From Mesodorylaimus sp. YZB2_4 (lineage: Eukaryota; Nematoda; Enoplea; Dorylaimida; Dorylaimidae), in NCBI GenBank assembly GCA_030248295.1, contig JASANH010001563.1:744001-808000 (forward strand): DNA of 64,000 nt, in the 5' to 3' direction. The notes beneath the pieces were generated by a model. The model saw only the letters and a program-made list of their open reading frames with translations. It did not search any database and had not been told where the DNA came from. Made by a program: the position numbers and the translations under genes. How positions within the stretch are numbered: the first letter of the stretch is position 1; each line of letters begins with the position of its first letter. This document shows positions 42,842-54,440 of the stretch, one piece after another.

Positions 42842-44561
42842 TCTATTTGGTATTCTAGAAAACAATTGATGAGGCCGCTCGAATATGATGAAAATCCACG
42901 ACCGACTAATCGCCGGCATGTGCGTAAAGACAGTGGCAGGTGGGGCCGTGTTGCAGCCGCCAGGTGGCGCGATGAGCTCGCCAGAGTTCCCTTTACAAAA
43001 GTTGACACTCTGGGGAAGACCAAGAATAAGAATATGCACGTTTCGGTATCTTTGAACTAGAATCGATCATCGAATTGATAGAGCGATTCTAGTTTGATAC
43101 AATTCCGATGCAACCGTTTATTACACTTGTTTTCTCCAACTCCGCCTCTTCAGGGAGACTGCACCGCGCCTGACCAATTCACCATCCCATAGAATTAATC
43201 GTTCCTCACATACCAGCGCATACACTTCGGACACCTCGCTAATTGTGAGGGCACCTAGTGGGTCCTGGTACCGCATTGCATGGTTCTGCAATGCCTGACT
43301 GTCGTTGGCGCCAGGTTCGACTGAACCCGCTTGTATCCGGACCCGGCCGAAATGAACAACATTTTCTTTCTGTGGTCAGTCCAACTAAACCAGACACGTT
43401 GTAGTAAAGCTGAACAGCTTGTTCGATTGCAGGGAAGACCAAGAGACACCCATGATAATTAAGATACTCACCTCACTCGAAGCGAAAACTTAGCAAGAAA
43501 ACGTGATATTTCTATGGTCATAAATGAGAGACTGTGCTTTGAATGTGCTTCACCAGAAACCTCGACTAATATCTTTTCTGTTTGAATTGTCAGTCACTGT
43601 GAAATGATAAAAAGTACGCAAATAAGATGCATGTTAATCGTGGTTCGGTTTAGCTGGTTGGGCGGTTCGATCGAAGCTAGGCTGGTGGTTTCAGATTCAC
43701 ACTTCCTACACAGTCCACCTATGCCTGAGTAGAGTGGACTCAGCTTTGATGGTAACCATTTTTGGCCACAGGAGCTACAGCATCATCCTAGATGAATTTC
43801 AGGTTCAAGAAATTCGCTAGAAAGTCACTTGTCCCTGACTAATTTGGTGGCTAGGTGACATACCTGTGGAAGATGGGCTGCATGCAGTAAATGCTACTTT
43901 TCCTTCAAAAATCAAACAAGTGTGTCGTCTGGCAGCATTGAGCCTTTGCTTCAATCATGCTCTGATCTGTTTCCCGATGTCCAGCTTCAGGTTTTGCAAA
44001 CACTTTGCGTCTTCTTGCTCGGAATAAAAAGACTGTGCCTGTTCACGGCCTCTTAACATCTCATGAACAGTTACAGCTAAGCTAATTTTAAAAAACTCTA
44101 GATTTCTTGTAATGTACATAGTGGTAGTTTCTATATTTTTAAAATTGTTTCTGACCTAAACCTAAGCAAGTTACGATTTTTTGGCGAAAAATGACCGTTT
44201 TTGACCTTTACCGTGCTTTATTTGCATATATAGGCATTTAAAAAAGTTTTACTCTTATCTAGGCAATCAGTTTTGTGAGTACTCTCGATAGAGTACATGA
44301 AAAAGGGGCCAAAAAATCATTGGCCAAGCATATCCTACATGGGTCAAGTCTCTCAGAAACCAGCGCTTTTATAGTAGTCTTATTGTCGTGAATGAGAAAT
44401 ATTTTCGGGACACGGATAATTTTTCAACAAGAAATACTGCATCCTTCACTGGACTCGCAGCCTATACTACAGTACGCATGGTACATTCTCGCCACTTTAC
44501 ACTGCCCTCGCTGGCCCACTGCTCTGTTGGTAATTTACAGTGCCCTAGCGGCCAATACATA
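42842..44561. other. Intergenic region
   Basis: No coding exon or RNA gene recognised. The proximal 200 bases may belong to the 5' part of the MSP-domain gene. Confidence 0.45.
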
Positions 44562-45180
44562 TTTTTCTAAAAAAATCTGTTATCAGACAACGAAAAGCTT
44601 AGCCCTGCCACCCTACTCTGACCAAATTCGAGGCAAACGAGGTTGGCTGGGCTCCCTCGGCGGCACATGCTTGAGTGGGTTATATTAATGTGGACGTGAT
44701 ATATCTACGTTTATGTTGCGCTCAGGGCGAGGCTCATAATCGTACTCCACACTCCCCACAACGCATGCCTCTGTGATGTACTCGGTGCATCGTGAAGTCA
44801 TGGGGTCGATTCCCTGTGGGATTTTATTCTTCCTGTTTTTCACCAAAGGCACCCACATGAATATACTTATTCGTATTTTGGAGTAAGTCCGGAAGTTGGT
44901 GGTTTTGGAATACGATTCCGTTTTGTTACCTCGAACATACTTGGGAAACAGTGAGGACTTGCTGCAGGAAGGTTGCATCTGCCGTGACAGCACGAGTATT
45001 GCATGTCTAGCACACGCCCTGTTGCACTATTGATTAGTGACAGTGTGGCAATTCTGTTTGATCACAATTTTTCTACAAACGCCGCCGAGGGAGCCCAGCC
45101 AACCTCGTTTGCCTTGAATTTGGTTAGAGTAGGGTGGCTGGGCTGACCTTTTCGTTGTCTGATAACAGATTTTTTAGAAA
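44562..45180. mobile_element. MITE-like element with about 100-bp terminal inverted repeats
   Basis: Arms 44562-44664 and 45081-45180 are inverted copies of each other, sharing CTGTTATCAGACAACGAAAAG, CCACCCTACTCT and GAGGTTGGCTGGGCTCCCTC. I count about seven substitutions. The 416-bp interior has no ORF of note but includes a tRNA-B-box-like GGGTCGATTCCC near 44814. Weaker inverted similarity outside the arms (about 44440-44560 versus 45785-45880) suggests a larger or nested element. Confidence 0.7.
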
Positions 45181-47491
45181 TAATAGTACTTTTTCGCACC
45201 CACATTTGGGCTAGGAATTCAGCACAGATAAAAGAAATTCGTCGTCTAGTCCCTCCTGAGCTGACGCAAATTTCGTACAAAGAAGGTTGCCACGTTATGC
45301 TCTGTCACTGTGGCCTACTGCGCATAAGTTCCAGAGTGGCTGGGCTAAACAGGCAACTAATGTGGCTGTTAATAGGCAGGGGGTTTTCACAATCCATTGC
45401 CGGTTGTGCTGGTGCCGTAATGTGCCGGTTGTGCCAGCAAAAAAATCAACACTCGAGTTATTTTGTGGTGGCAAACGGGCTCAATTTCCGCAACAAATAT
45501 TCTTTGCTACAGAGAATGTACAAAAGATCGCAGGTAGATTCGTCGGTTCTTCTCTCCTGTGTGACGTTGGCCTGATCGGGAGACCAGTTTCCGGCTGCAC
45601 CACGGGGAGGTCGTCACATCGCAGCCATTCCGATACACAGACCCATCCGGCGTTGGCCGAGACCAACATTCGTGGGCGATGGCAACGGACTGACAGGCGT
45701 GGGCAACAAGACCCACATTTGTGCAGCCAATACCATCATTCGTGAACGAGCAGTCAATCGGAATGACCAGACACGGCCAGCAGCACGCTTATATGTATCG
45801 GCTATTATGACAGTGTAAACTGCCGACAGTGTAAAGGCCAGCGAGGCAGCGAAAAGCGGCGAGAATGCAGTATTATCTCAGAGATATATGATGATGTCCA
45901 GCAATTGGTCTGTCGATCGAGGTCCGATTCGACGGATGGATGGGAGGACGAGGACGATTCTCTCGCTAGGGGACGCCGTCGGCGGTCGATCGGTTGGCGG
46001 GTGGGCGGAAATAATGGTCGGTGATTGGCTGATCGGGTCCGGTCGATGAGAAATCGATCAGGAAAACAGGAGAGTGAATGGATCATCCAAGAAGGCGATC
46101 AATTCCCAAACTGAAGCAAAGGATAGTGAAAATTCTTTGCTCGACGAAGCGTGTGTGTCAAGATTTAAAAAGCTCCCATGTAGTTTGATCGTATATTGAG
46201 CGTACGATCATATACGATTTTGAAGTTTAGAGGATTGCAATTGATTAAAACGCGCCAGGAATAATTACGCGAAAAAAAAGCAAGGAAAAGATGGAGAGTT
46301 CGTCCACCTGAGCAACCGCAGATGACCAGGAGAGACTGCGAAAGATTTCGGAAAGATGGCCGCTGTTTCAGTTTATGGGCACGTGGATGTGTGCGATGCC
46401 GCCTCCTCATCTAGTACAACATCCTATTCTTAGCCAAAGCCAACATTAATTCACTCTAACCCTGTGGCGGCTTCGACAGTTCGATGGTGTCAGAAGATGT
46501 AAAGAGATCACAAGAAAGCGAAGAGGATTGCAGTGGGGCTGTAGGAATGTTTGTGGCCAATGAACTAAGGTCCTTTCCTGAAAATACCAGATATAGATCG
46601 ATTAAGGTGATTACCGATATCCTGTACCAGGTGAAAGAAGTGGGGCTCTGGGGGACACAAAACCGTCTATCCTCGAGATTGAAACAGTGTTCGGGGATAC
46701 AAGATGATTTAATCTGTTGCCTCTGTTGTTAAAATGCACGAATGCTGTAGTTCCGGATGAAAAATGATTTTGTATTGGGCGCTGGCCAGCCTCGCATTGC
46801 GTGGCCAAGGCTAACAGTAAGATGCCCAAATGCATTCTGCACAAGTGCTTGCCTAACTGGAGAGGAATGCACAGGCTGGCCAGCACCGTGAGCTGCACAG
46901 GGCGAGGACATAAGCAGTGCTTTGGGCACCTTGGTCACACGCTGCTAGCATTGTTCGCAGTGGGACTAGTTGTCATGCTCGCTGGCCAGTTCTCGCTACC
47001 AATCCAATCTTGTCAGCTGCTATGTCTGTTATCACCTCCTCGGGCCAAGTAAGCAGTTCGACCATGCCTGTCGAAGCAACACGCCTTGTCTCCTGAAACA
47101 GAGGGACCGAGTTGACCAGTTAATGACAGCTCAAAATCAGCTTCCACAAAGACTAAACGTACTTTGCATTCTCATCACAAGGTGAAAATATGGCCAACTT
47201 TGAGCTCTTCGTTGCAATAACAGACCTGAGCTGTGAGTGAACTGCGCACTGGGCCTGCATCCTACACCTAGATATGGGGTCCTTGTCCGCAGACCCATGC
47301 AGTAACATAGGCCAAATAGTGCGAAAAAGAAGAGTTCTTGAATGCGTGTATGACCAGAGTACTGTCCAGACACTTTATTGACAGAAGTTTCCTGTTGGTC
47401 CATGCAGCCGCATCTCACATGCAGAACCTTACAGCATTATACCACGGCAGAGTCTAGTTTGGAAACTGTAAAATAGACCTAGCGAGTGTGT
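45181..47491. other. Intergenic region, no firm gene
   Basis: A plus-strand frame at 46484-46732 contains VANELRSFPENTRYRSIKVI and TDILYQVK, which resembles the C-terminal helical motif of MADF/Myb-SANT-type DNA-binding proteins. No partner exon was found. Nothing else here has recognisable coding or RNA character. Confidence 0.4.
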
Positions 47492-47563
47492 TCCCGGGTA
47501 GTATAGTGGTGAGTATTCCCGCCTGTCACGCGGGCGACCGGGGTTCGATTCCCCGCCCGGGAG
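47492..47563 (+). tRNA. tRNA-Asp (anticodon GTC)
   Basis: A 72-nt cloverleaf: acceptor stem TCCCGGG pairs with CCCGGGA, discriminator G. The A-box is TAGTATAGTGGTGAGTA and the B-box GGTTCGATTCC. Anticodon stem CCCGC/GCGGG closes the CTGTCAC loop with GTC at 47525-47527. A run of T shortly downstream (47568 onwards) fits RNA polymerase III termination. No intron. CCA is not encoded, as expected in eukaryotes. Confidence 0.97.
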
Positions 47564-47696
47564 AGTATTTTTTGTTTAGTTCCGCACCTTACTGTCGGGT
47601 AAGGTATGCACATATTCTGTCCCCAGTGACGCAGATACTCCGGTGGGCACACCCCAACTGCGCGCTGCCATCTGAACGCTGGTCATGAGGGCCCCG

Positions 47697-48695
47697 CCGA
47701 CCGGACGCTAGGTCAACTAGGCGCTGCCTAGGTAGGCGATTCCAGCTGGGCGCCAAGCCACGTAGGCGCTGTCCAATTGGGCGCTGGCCTAGCCTTGTAC
47801 GAACTGAGTGAGCGGCAACTTGACTCATAATTTAGTCTATATGTGGCCATCACTCGTGCTGCGGTGTTCACATTCATGTTTTACCACATCGCCAAACGCT
47901 TATGCGCACTCGAGGGTGAAGGGACGCATTTTACACGAAATGATTTACCGGCCCGCGAGTCGAACACTCGCCCGTAACTGCGCTCTTGGCGTGAGATGCA
48001 GACGCCTAACCCACCAGGCCACGAGACCGGTGGGTTGGGCGTCTGCCTCAGTGTGGTCTGCCTGTGTGGTCAAAACTTTTGAACTTTTGAAAGCTCAGCA
48101 CCGCATTAATTTATTGGAGATGCGAAAAAAAGAGCACAGGTTGTAAAGGCTGAATTTAGACACGTCAGGATGGAACATTTTATTCCCTGAGAACGGATCA
48201 TTCTCGCTCATCTTCTGGTGATGCCACGAAGTCCAAAAGATTGTAACGAGTATCAAGCGACGCGCTGAAGCCACGATGGAGAATCCTGCCCAAATCCGAG
48301 CTGAAGCCATTCAAAATGCCTCCATTGCAGCTTTGGGTCAATATCCCAGTACGAATACGACTCGAGAGCTGGTGGCCGCAAACTCCACGACCAGCCCGCG
48401 AATCCAAATCCACAAAATCGGCAAGCATAGTTGTCTCTGACACGCTTATCGCATGGAGTGATATTGTCGTTTTTTTCGTTTTTTCTGGGACAGATACACA
48501 AATGCATAGGTGTGATCACGAGTGAAATTGAACTAAAAAGAAGTTTGAATTGCCACGCGTCGAGTTTCCGTCAACGCTTTCTGCGCTTTTTTACTGCCCA
48601 AGCGTCAAGATGGCTCGGCGCCTATTCGACCAGCGCCTAGTTAGTTGGCCGTCGGTCAGCTGGCAGCGCCCAATTGACCGCGTCCAGTTGGCCGT
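47697..48695. repeat. Foldback-like region: arrays of a short GGCGCTG repeat in inverted orientation
   Basis: At 47697-47790 a degenerate unit of about 17 nt around AACTAGGCGCTG recurs several times. At 48607-48695 the same unit appears on the other strand. CAATTGGGCGCTG at 47774-47786 is exactly inverted at 48664-48676. The interior holds a SINE-like copy (47897-48035). Foldback transposons have such repeat-built inverted ends, but that assignment is tentative. Confidence 0.45.
47897..48035 (-). repeat. tRNA-derived SINE-like repeat (best-preserved copy)
   Basis: On the minus strand: GTGGCCTGGTGGGTTAGG (A-box region), CGTCTGCATCTCACGCC, AGCGCAGTTACGGGCGAGTG, then B-box TGTTCGACTCGC. The non-tRNA body reads ATCATTTCGTGTAAAATG and CTTCACCCTCGAGTGCGCAT. 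Confidence 0.7.
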
Positions 48696-50204
48696 GACCG
48701 CAGAGACTCGCAATACTGTAGGCGTGACGTACAGTAAGTCTTACGATCATTTTCGGTCCATGTGGTGTGGTGTTGCTCAATCGAGCTTTGTCTGTCGGGT
48801 ATACGATGGCGGAATAACTAATCGAAGGGTGCTGGATGTTTCTCTGTGCAACAGAGCACCACGCGATGTCGGCCGGCGTGGTCCCACCGCGCCCCGTCAG
48901 GATTGGCCGTGTGGTGGCGCTCCAGATGCTCTGGAAACTGGATGTAGTGTGGTCATGAAGCGGGTATCGTAGATTATCAAGCTCGAGGCTTTGGTCCATC
49001 CGTCAGAAGTGGCGGATATCCAATGAAGGTTATCGAATAATAACCCCCTTTTTGAAATAATTTCCTTGCTGAAATATTGATGAAGTATTTATACGGATGT
49101 AATTGCTTAGATGCAGGGTGAAAATCATGGATACACTCCCTAGCGCCTGAATGAAGTATTTTCCTCCTTCCATATGCGGTATGCTATTCGTATCTTGTCT
49201 TATCTCTCGAGTGCACATCCATTCGATTATGGCACCCAAACAGATATCAAGATGAACATACAGGTACCTCACTCACGTGAACTAGCACAAGAGACCAATC
49301 GTTTGTCTTTACTTGCACCAGTGCGTACCAAAAGTAGAATTGTTGACGTCACAGCTTGTCCTAAGCTACTCGTCACTCACCTACCCTACGTCGCATACCG
49401 CCTGCTGCGTAATATGCTTACAGCTCCTAATCGGAGTCCCCTATCCCATCACCATCTTTTGCTTATCTTTCTCACAAATCCTTGCTGAGGCTTTTAATCA
49501 ACCGGAGCTTTTAAACCCCTCAACTCGAGTTTCTATAATCCTGCCAAGAATGTGGCACTTAATTATGGTACAGACGGTAAACATGCTTATCACACGAGGG
49601 AAACGAGCCATCATCACCTTGAAAACGTACCAGTGAATGTGTCTGCTGTCTCCACGTATTTCGACTACATTGCCACAAGTGACTTAGGTATGCGCTGTGG
49701 GTGTCTTCTTTGTTGTACTCTCTGTTTTCTTTGGGAATGTACACGCGGCCTATGCGGTAACGTGGAGGACGCGTATATTCTCAAAGAAAACAGGTTGTAG
49801 CAAGGTGATACGGGTGATTTATTGCACGGCTCTAAATGTTACCACCTTGTAACACTGATGTTGGCACAGAGCCCTCTCTAACTATCGTGTTCTTGAAGAT
49901 GGAAGTGCGAAAGATTAGAGAAAGCTAGTGTAATTTTGGTTCCTTGCAGGATTGCAGGTGCGTGCTGGTGGAACGAGGAAAGGGTATTGCTAGGACGCGG
50001 AGAAGTGGGGTGCATGCAACCATACTGCCGTCAGTATGCTTACGTAATCAAAGATGGACGGATGATGGTTTACGGATCAGCCAGGAGTAATCACTGGTAG
50101 AGAGGTAAAACAAGATTTAACTAAAATGAAAACCATAAATAGCACATTGAGCTGGATTATTTGGCATGGATAACATTTGATTCACTGATAGATACGTGCA
50201 CATT
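48696..50204. other. Intergenic region
   Basis: No gene, tRNA or strong repeat recognised. Short frames lack motifs and splice partners. Confidence 0.45.
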
Positions 50205-50690
50205 TTATGCCTTCTGCTTCTGAGCTTGAGCAAGTTTGGCGAGCATGTTGGCCATGGCGATTTTGGTATTCTTTCTACAGCTGCACGTCTCGGCCACCAC
50301 GCGATCTTGAACCTGGCACACAGCGTCCCATCCCAAATACTTGGTACACGCTATCTTGCACGAATCGCACACAGGGTTGCACATGTCCAGGCCGCTATTC
50401 GGGTGATCACTGCTGCAGTTGTAGGGAGTGACCTTGTTGGGAGCGGCCATAAACCTCAATAAGGACGACTGGCACTGGCAGGTTTCGGTCACAATGCCGC
50501 CTTGGATTTTGCAAGTGGCTGACCAGCCGAGGTAACCAGCGCACGACGTCTTGCAAGTGTCGCACACGCCACGGTCGCACTGGTCGATGCCCGTGGTCGG
50601 GTGGTCATTGTCGCACTTGTAGGACAGGGCGGTGTGAAAAATCACCATCAGAGAGACGATGACGATGGCAAGTCGGACTGGGCGAGACAT
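50205..50690 (-). CDS. Secreted Cys-rich peptide precursor with two tandem CS-alpha-beta-like domains
   Basis: The start is the ATG at 50690, which opens a clean signal peptide (MSRPVRLAIVIVSLMVIF, cleaved near ALS-YKC). The product is 161 aa with no intron. Two homologous domains follow, each with eight cysteines spaced C-x11-C-x3/4-C-x2-C-x3-C-x9-C-x10-C-x-C. Conserved residues are DHPxxGxD, VCDxCK, YLGW and VxETCxC. The CxxxC plus CxC pair matches the CS-alpha-beta scaffold of defensin-like antimicrobial peptides such as nematode ABFs. The tail is Lys/Gln/Ala-rich. The likely role is secreted defence or another extracellular function. The spacing match is direct observation; the function is inference, and no named family was recognised. 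Confidence 0.78.
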   Translation of the reverse strand: MSRPVRLAIVIVSLMVIFHTALSYKCDNDHPTTGIDQCDRGVCDTCKTSCAGYLGWSATCKIQGGIVTETCQCQSSLLRFMAAPNKVTPYNCSSDHPNSGLDMCNPVCDSCKIACTKYLGWDAVCQVQDRVVAETCSCRKNTKIAMANMLAKLAQAQKQKA

Positions 50691-51519
50691 TGTGAGCGAG
50701 GGAACTGCGATCATCAAACAAGCAGAAAGAAAGCACTATGCTGAGCAGAAACCCAGGCAGTTTAAATAGGAGATAGGCCGAAGTCGAACCCGAAATCCCG
50801 CCGACACTGGGAGGTATCTTATCAGGCGGTGATAACAGTTCGCGAAGACACGCTGGGTGCTGGGCGTATTGCGCACTACAATATTTGGTTTACCAAAACA
50901 GAGAGGTAGGCGCGTGTTTTTTGAGTGGTCTTGTTTTGAGATGCAAGCGCATTGATAAACAAAATTTAAAAAATTCTTCGAAAAACGAGCTTGCACGTGG
51001 ACACTCTTGAGAGGCATCTCGTCGCAAAAGAGGACACTGATAACAAAGCGCGGGAGAAAGGGTAAAGTGGAGTAGGCGGGGCCTGTGCTATGCATTATGA
51101 CCCTTGGACCAGTTGGTCATACCACTCAGTTCACCCATCACTCTTGATAAAACCCCGAGTACGAAGTCAAAAGGGCACCAACATTTGAAAAGCAGCGGGC
51201 TCAAAGTTATATCAAAGTCATAATCAAACTTGGCAGCAAGAATCGCCTATGGTACGTCACCCCCGCTTTCGATAATTTCCCCGATTATTATTTGAGACCG
51301 CGCACTTACAACAGAGGACGAGTGCGGTACGTACTTACAACAGATCGTCATTCATCTACACACTGTATCATACGAAACAACATCCGCTCAAACACGTGAC
51401 AAATTGTATGTTGTCGTTTCTTCAGTCACCTGAATCCTGGCTTCTCCCCCCGGAACGCTTGGAATGGCAACCAACCCAAACACGTATTGTATTGTTCGAC
51501 TTCGACTGCATTCGATTCG
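50691..51519. other. Upstream region of the Cys-rich peptide gene
   Basis: No coding or RNA feature recognised; presumably holds the promoter of the minus-strand peptide gene. Confidence 0.45.
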
Positions 51520-52900
51520 AATTTAAACGATCCGGTTCGAGGTCGAGAATTGCTGAGATGGTGTGGCAATCCAATTAAGTGACCGGCGTAGACCGGATTG
51601 ATCGGTGTTAGCAAAACGGGCACTTGGATAAGCATGGTACCCGTGATAAACCTTGTAAAACTGAACGAGTTGTCGACGGCGACGCTCGAGACTATGCCAA
51701 TTCAAATCTTGAAGAATGCGGGAGTAATCGGAATGGCAGTCGCTCTTCATACATTTGGCAGCAAACTTTTGAGAGCGTTCAAGGTCTTTGATTGATTGTG
51801 ATTGAATAGGATCCCACGCAGAGCAGCTGTATTCCAAATTTGGAAGCACGCAGGAAGTGTAAACTGTTTGCAAAACATGAGAGGCGAACTTGCCAATTTC
51901 TTTCTAAACGGACTAACCAAACGACGAGCCGCTGGCAATCAGATGACAATCAGATGATGATCTTTAAAGGAGAGATCCTAAGTGACATGTATCCCGCGGT
52001 ATTTGACCGGGTTGGTGAATAAGATTGGGATTCCTTGAAGAACGATTTGATGATAGTCATGCCTCTTATGATCAAGATGAAAGACGCACGCTGAGTCTTT
52101 TGTTCGTTGAACTCGAGACCACTTTTACTCATAAGCTGATCAATCAAATCGATCGCAGGCTGAAGGGTTTATTTTACGGTTTTGGCCCATTTGGATTTTG
52201 CTAATAAAACGAAATCATCGGCGGATGCTTGTAGAACTATGTCTGGTTTCAAAGTCTCGGCAGACCAAGCCTCGAACTTTTCCAAAAAACGATTCATGAA
52301 CGTAATGAATAAAGTTGGGTCATGGACCCCTGAGGTACACCGGATGTAACTGGAATCGTCGATGAGACAGCTACCATTTGTGCGCAGCCATGTAGATAGG
52401 ACGATATCCAATGTGGACCTTTGGACAGAGGGAATGACGGCTCAATATGACGCCGCGCAATCAGTTGTGATGAACACGGTCTGCTTTTCGAAGATCAAAT
52501 GGCACGGGCCCCACTGCGCGATAAGCTGGTCGAGAAGAATTCAACCAATCTGAATCGTCTGTGACATTCGAATACGTGCAGTAGATGTCGAATGACGAGG
52601 ACGGAAGCCATCTTGATTTCTTGATAGTTTCAGTCGAGGAAGTAATGATGGATTTACATGCTTTTCCACATATTTTAGAGATAAGAGGGAGCAAAGAAAT
52701 AGAGCGGTAAATGGAAGCGACAGCACGGTCCCCCAGCTTTGAGATGGATACCACTTCAGCTAGTTTCTGCTTCGGGGAAGCTTTCTTATTGCAATGATCT
52801 ATTGATAATGATGGTTACTGGGAGTGCAACAGAAGAAATACGTTTAAGGAGGGCGGCAGTGAGACCATCCAGGCCGGGTTCGACATTTGAGTCCGTTGAT
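51520..52900 (-). pseudogene. Degenerate CR1/Jockey-clade non-LTR retrotransposon (reverse transcriptase remnant)
   Basis: Scattered frames in the order of a CR1/L2-like ORF2 on the minus strand: GLDGLTAALLKRISS near 52850; SISKLGDRAVAS with YRSISLLPLISKIC near 52700; the catalytic box as SADDFVLLAK (normally F/YADD) near 52220; SGLEFNEQKTQ near 52115; and the C-terminal YTSCVLPNLEYSCSAWDP block near 51840. Frameshifts and stops separate them, so the copy is dead. The 5' part of the element (endonuclease) is missing. Confidence 0.8.
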
Positions 52901-53580
52901 CATCTTTCTGACCAAGGCTTCATCAGTATAAAAATAACTGTAATCAAGATCTTCAATGGCAGGGAGCTTTAAGGCTATAGGTATTCAAGATGGGAACCAC
53001 AGTTTTTAAAGTGGGATGTAGCCTTCTTCACAGAAAATCATACCTTCGACTAAACTCAACGCCCACTTTACAAGTGGATGATGCAGTAATCAGGGTTAAA
53101 AGTTCCACGAGTCAATGCTCCCGACGCTACAGTACTGAGCCCGCCTGACGTGAGGGTTATTCGACAAGCCGGCCGACCTACTGTATTCGTTACCTTGTGT
53201 TACCTTGTGTAACCCTCTCTTAGTCCGAGTTCCGGGATGACTTACGGAATGAGATAAAAGCTTCTCCCGTGCTTCTCTTTTCTTCTCCGTCACTGTCATC
53301 CGAATACTGTAAGTAGGATCATGCATTCCTTTCACATCTAGCATGTTAGCCCAAACTAACCACACTCGCCAACTCCCCTCTTCTTGTATGGAAACCTTGT
53401 CCCTTGCAATGCAACCATATTTCCTAAAGATCTGCTTGCAACGCTGCCGAGCAGATATTCTGAAACCAACAAAGAGCCTATTCGGAGGAGAAATCTATAC
53501 ATGTACTGTACATTACTTCGAGGCACTTCAAATTGAAACTCATTTGCAGACCCAACGTTTTCATGGAATTTTTGATGCAG

Positions 53581-53676
53581 GGAGGTGTGCTCGATCCTGA
53601 CTTCCCAGACATGAACGATGTGTTTGGCGGTGAAGGCGCGTTCGCAGATGAATCGAGATCGTTCCATCAACAACAG
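53581..53676 (+). CDS. Possible isolated plus-strand exon, acidic peptide
   Basis: A 96-nt phase-0 stretch lies between acceptor TTTTTGATGCAG and donor CAG/GTAAGA. It encodes GGVLDPDFPDMNDVFGGEG and ends with FHQQQ. The splice sites are good, but no neighbouring exon on the same strand was found, and a minus-strand gene is equally possible here. Confidence 0.25.
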
Positions 53677-53689
53677 GTAAGAAATGAGT

Positions 53690-54095
53690 TGACTCAGCAG
53701 TCACTGTCATCGGGATCAGGGCTGTAAAGTCCGCTTGATTTCCACCACCAGAACTCGGCGAGTTCATCATGCTGCTCGTACGGTTCATCAAAGTTGACAA
53801 AGCGGCAGCGGAGATGCTACTGGTAGGCGTACTAGTATTAGGTGTGCTGCTGGTCGTTAGGGTCGTATTCGTTTGTTTCTTGGTAGTTGTTGTGACTGGC
53901 GACGTCGATGCCGGTGCGTAACGGAGGATTTTTCTCGACACTTTTGATCCTTTTGGTCCTGTGGAGCAGTCCGTGTCTATATCACACTCCTGACTCGCAT
54001 AGCCCCTGCAGTATCCTGTCAGACACAGCCCCGAATAACATTGTAGGCTTTCCTCGCATGTGCCACCATTGTCAACGTAGAAAAGGACAGGACTC
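53690..54095 (-). CDS. Possible exon of a secreted Cys-rich, Thr-rich protein
   Basis: One minus-strand frame reads DNGGTCEESLQCYSGLCLTG, then YCRGYASQECDIDTDCSTG, resembling EB-module-type Cys-rich repeats of nematode and arthropod secreted proteins. It continues into a Thr/Ser/Pro tract (TTTTKKQTNTTLTTSSTP). Upstream exons, including any signal peptide, were not found; the exon boundaries are unknown. It overlaps no other firm gene. Confidence 0.35.
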
Positions 54096-54369
54096 GGTTT
54101 GGATCATTTGTAATGATGGCAGTAACCACTAGAGCAACACTTTGCATTCCTCATGCAATCTTTGTTCTCAAGGAATCTTCCTTCGCACACGTCTGTTAAA
54201 CGAAGAGCACTCACTGGTAGTACAGCATGAAGAAAAACAGTGATTTGCGACCCTGAAAATTAGCAGTCGTCTCCCATCACTCCAGCCTACCCACAGGACC
54301 TATCACGGGCAGTACGTACACTGCTGCACGGAGAAACACTGCTCAATTATTTGACTGAAAAATTCTGAT

Positions 54370-54440
54370 TGGGCTTAACACAAGCAACTTATCTGCAATT
54401 CACATGCAGGAAAAAATTGAAGGCATTCTCGTTCCAATAC
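54370..54440 (+). repeat. 71-nt direct repeat, copy A
   Basis: Begins TGGGCTTAACACAAGCAACT. The same 71 nt recur at 54911-54981 with seven substitutions and no gaps. Confidence 0.85.

Noticed and set aside
44760-44830. Possible tRNA near a GGGTCGATTCCC box
   Set aside because: Only a B-box-like block is present; no acceptor or anticodon stem pairs properly.
47488-47688. ORF containing SIVVSIPACHAGDRGSIPRP
   Set aside because: It is the translation of the tRNA-Asp gene, a well-known false coding signal.
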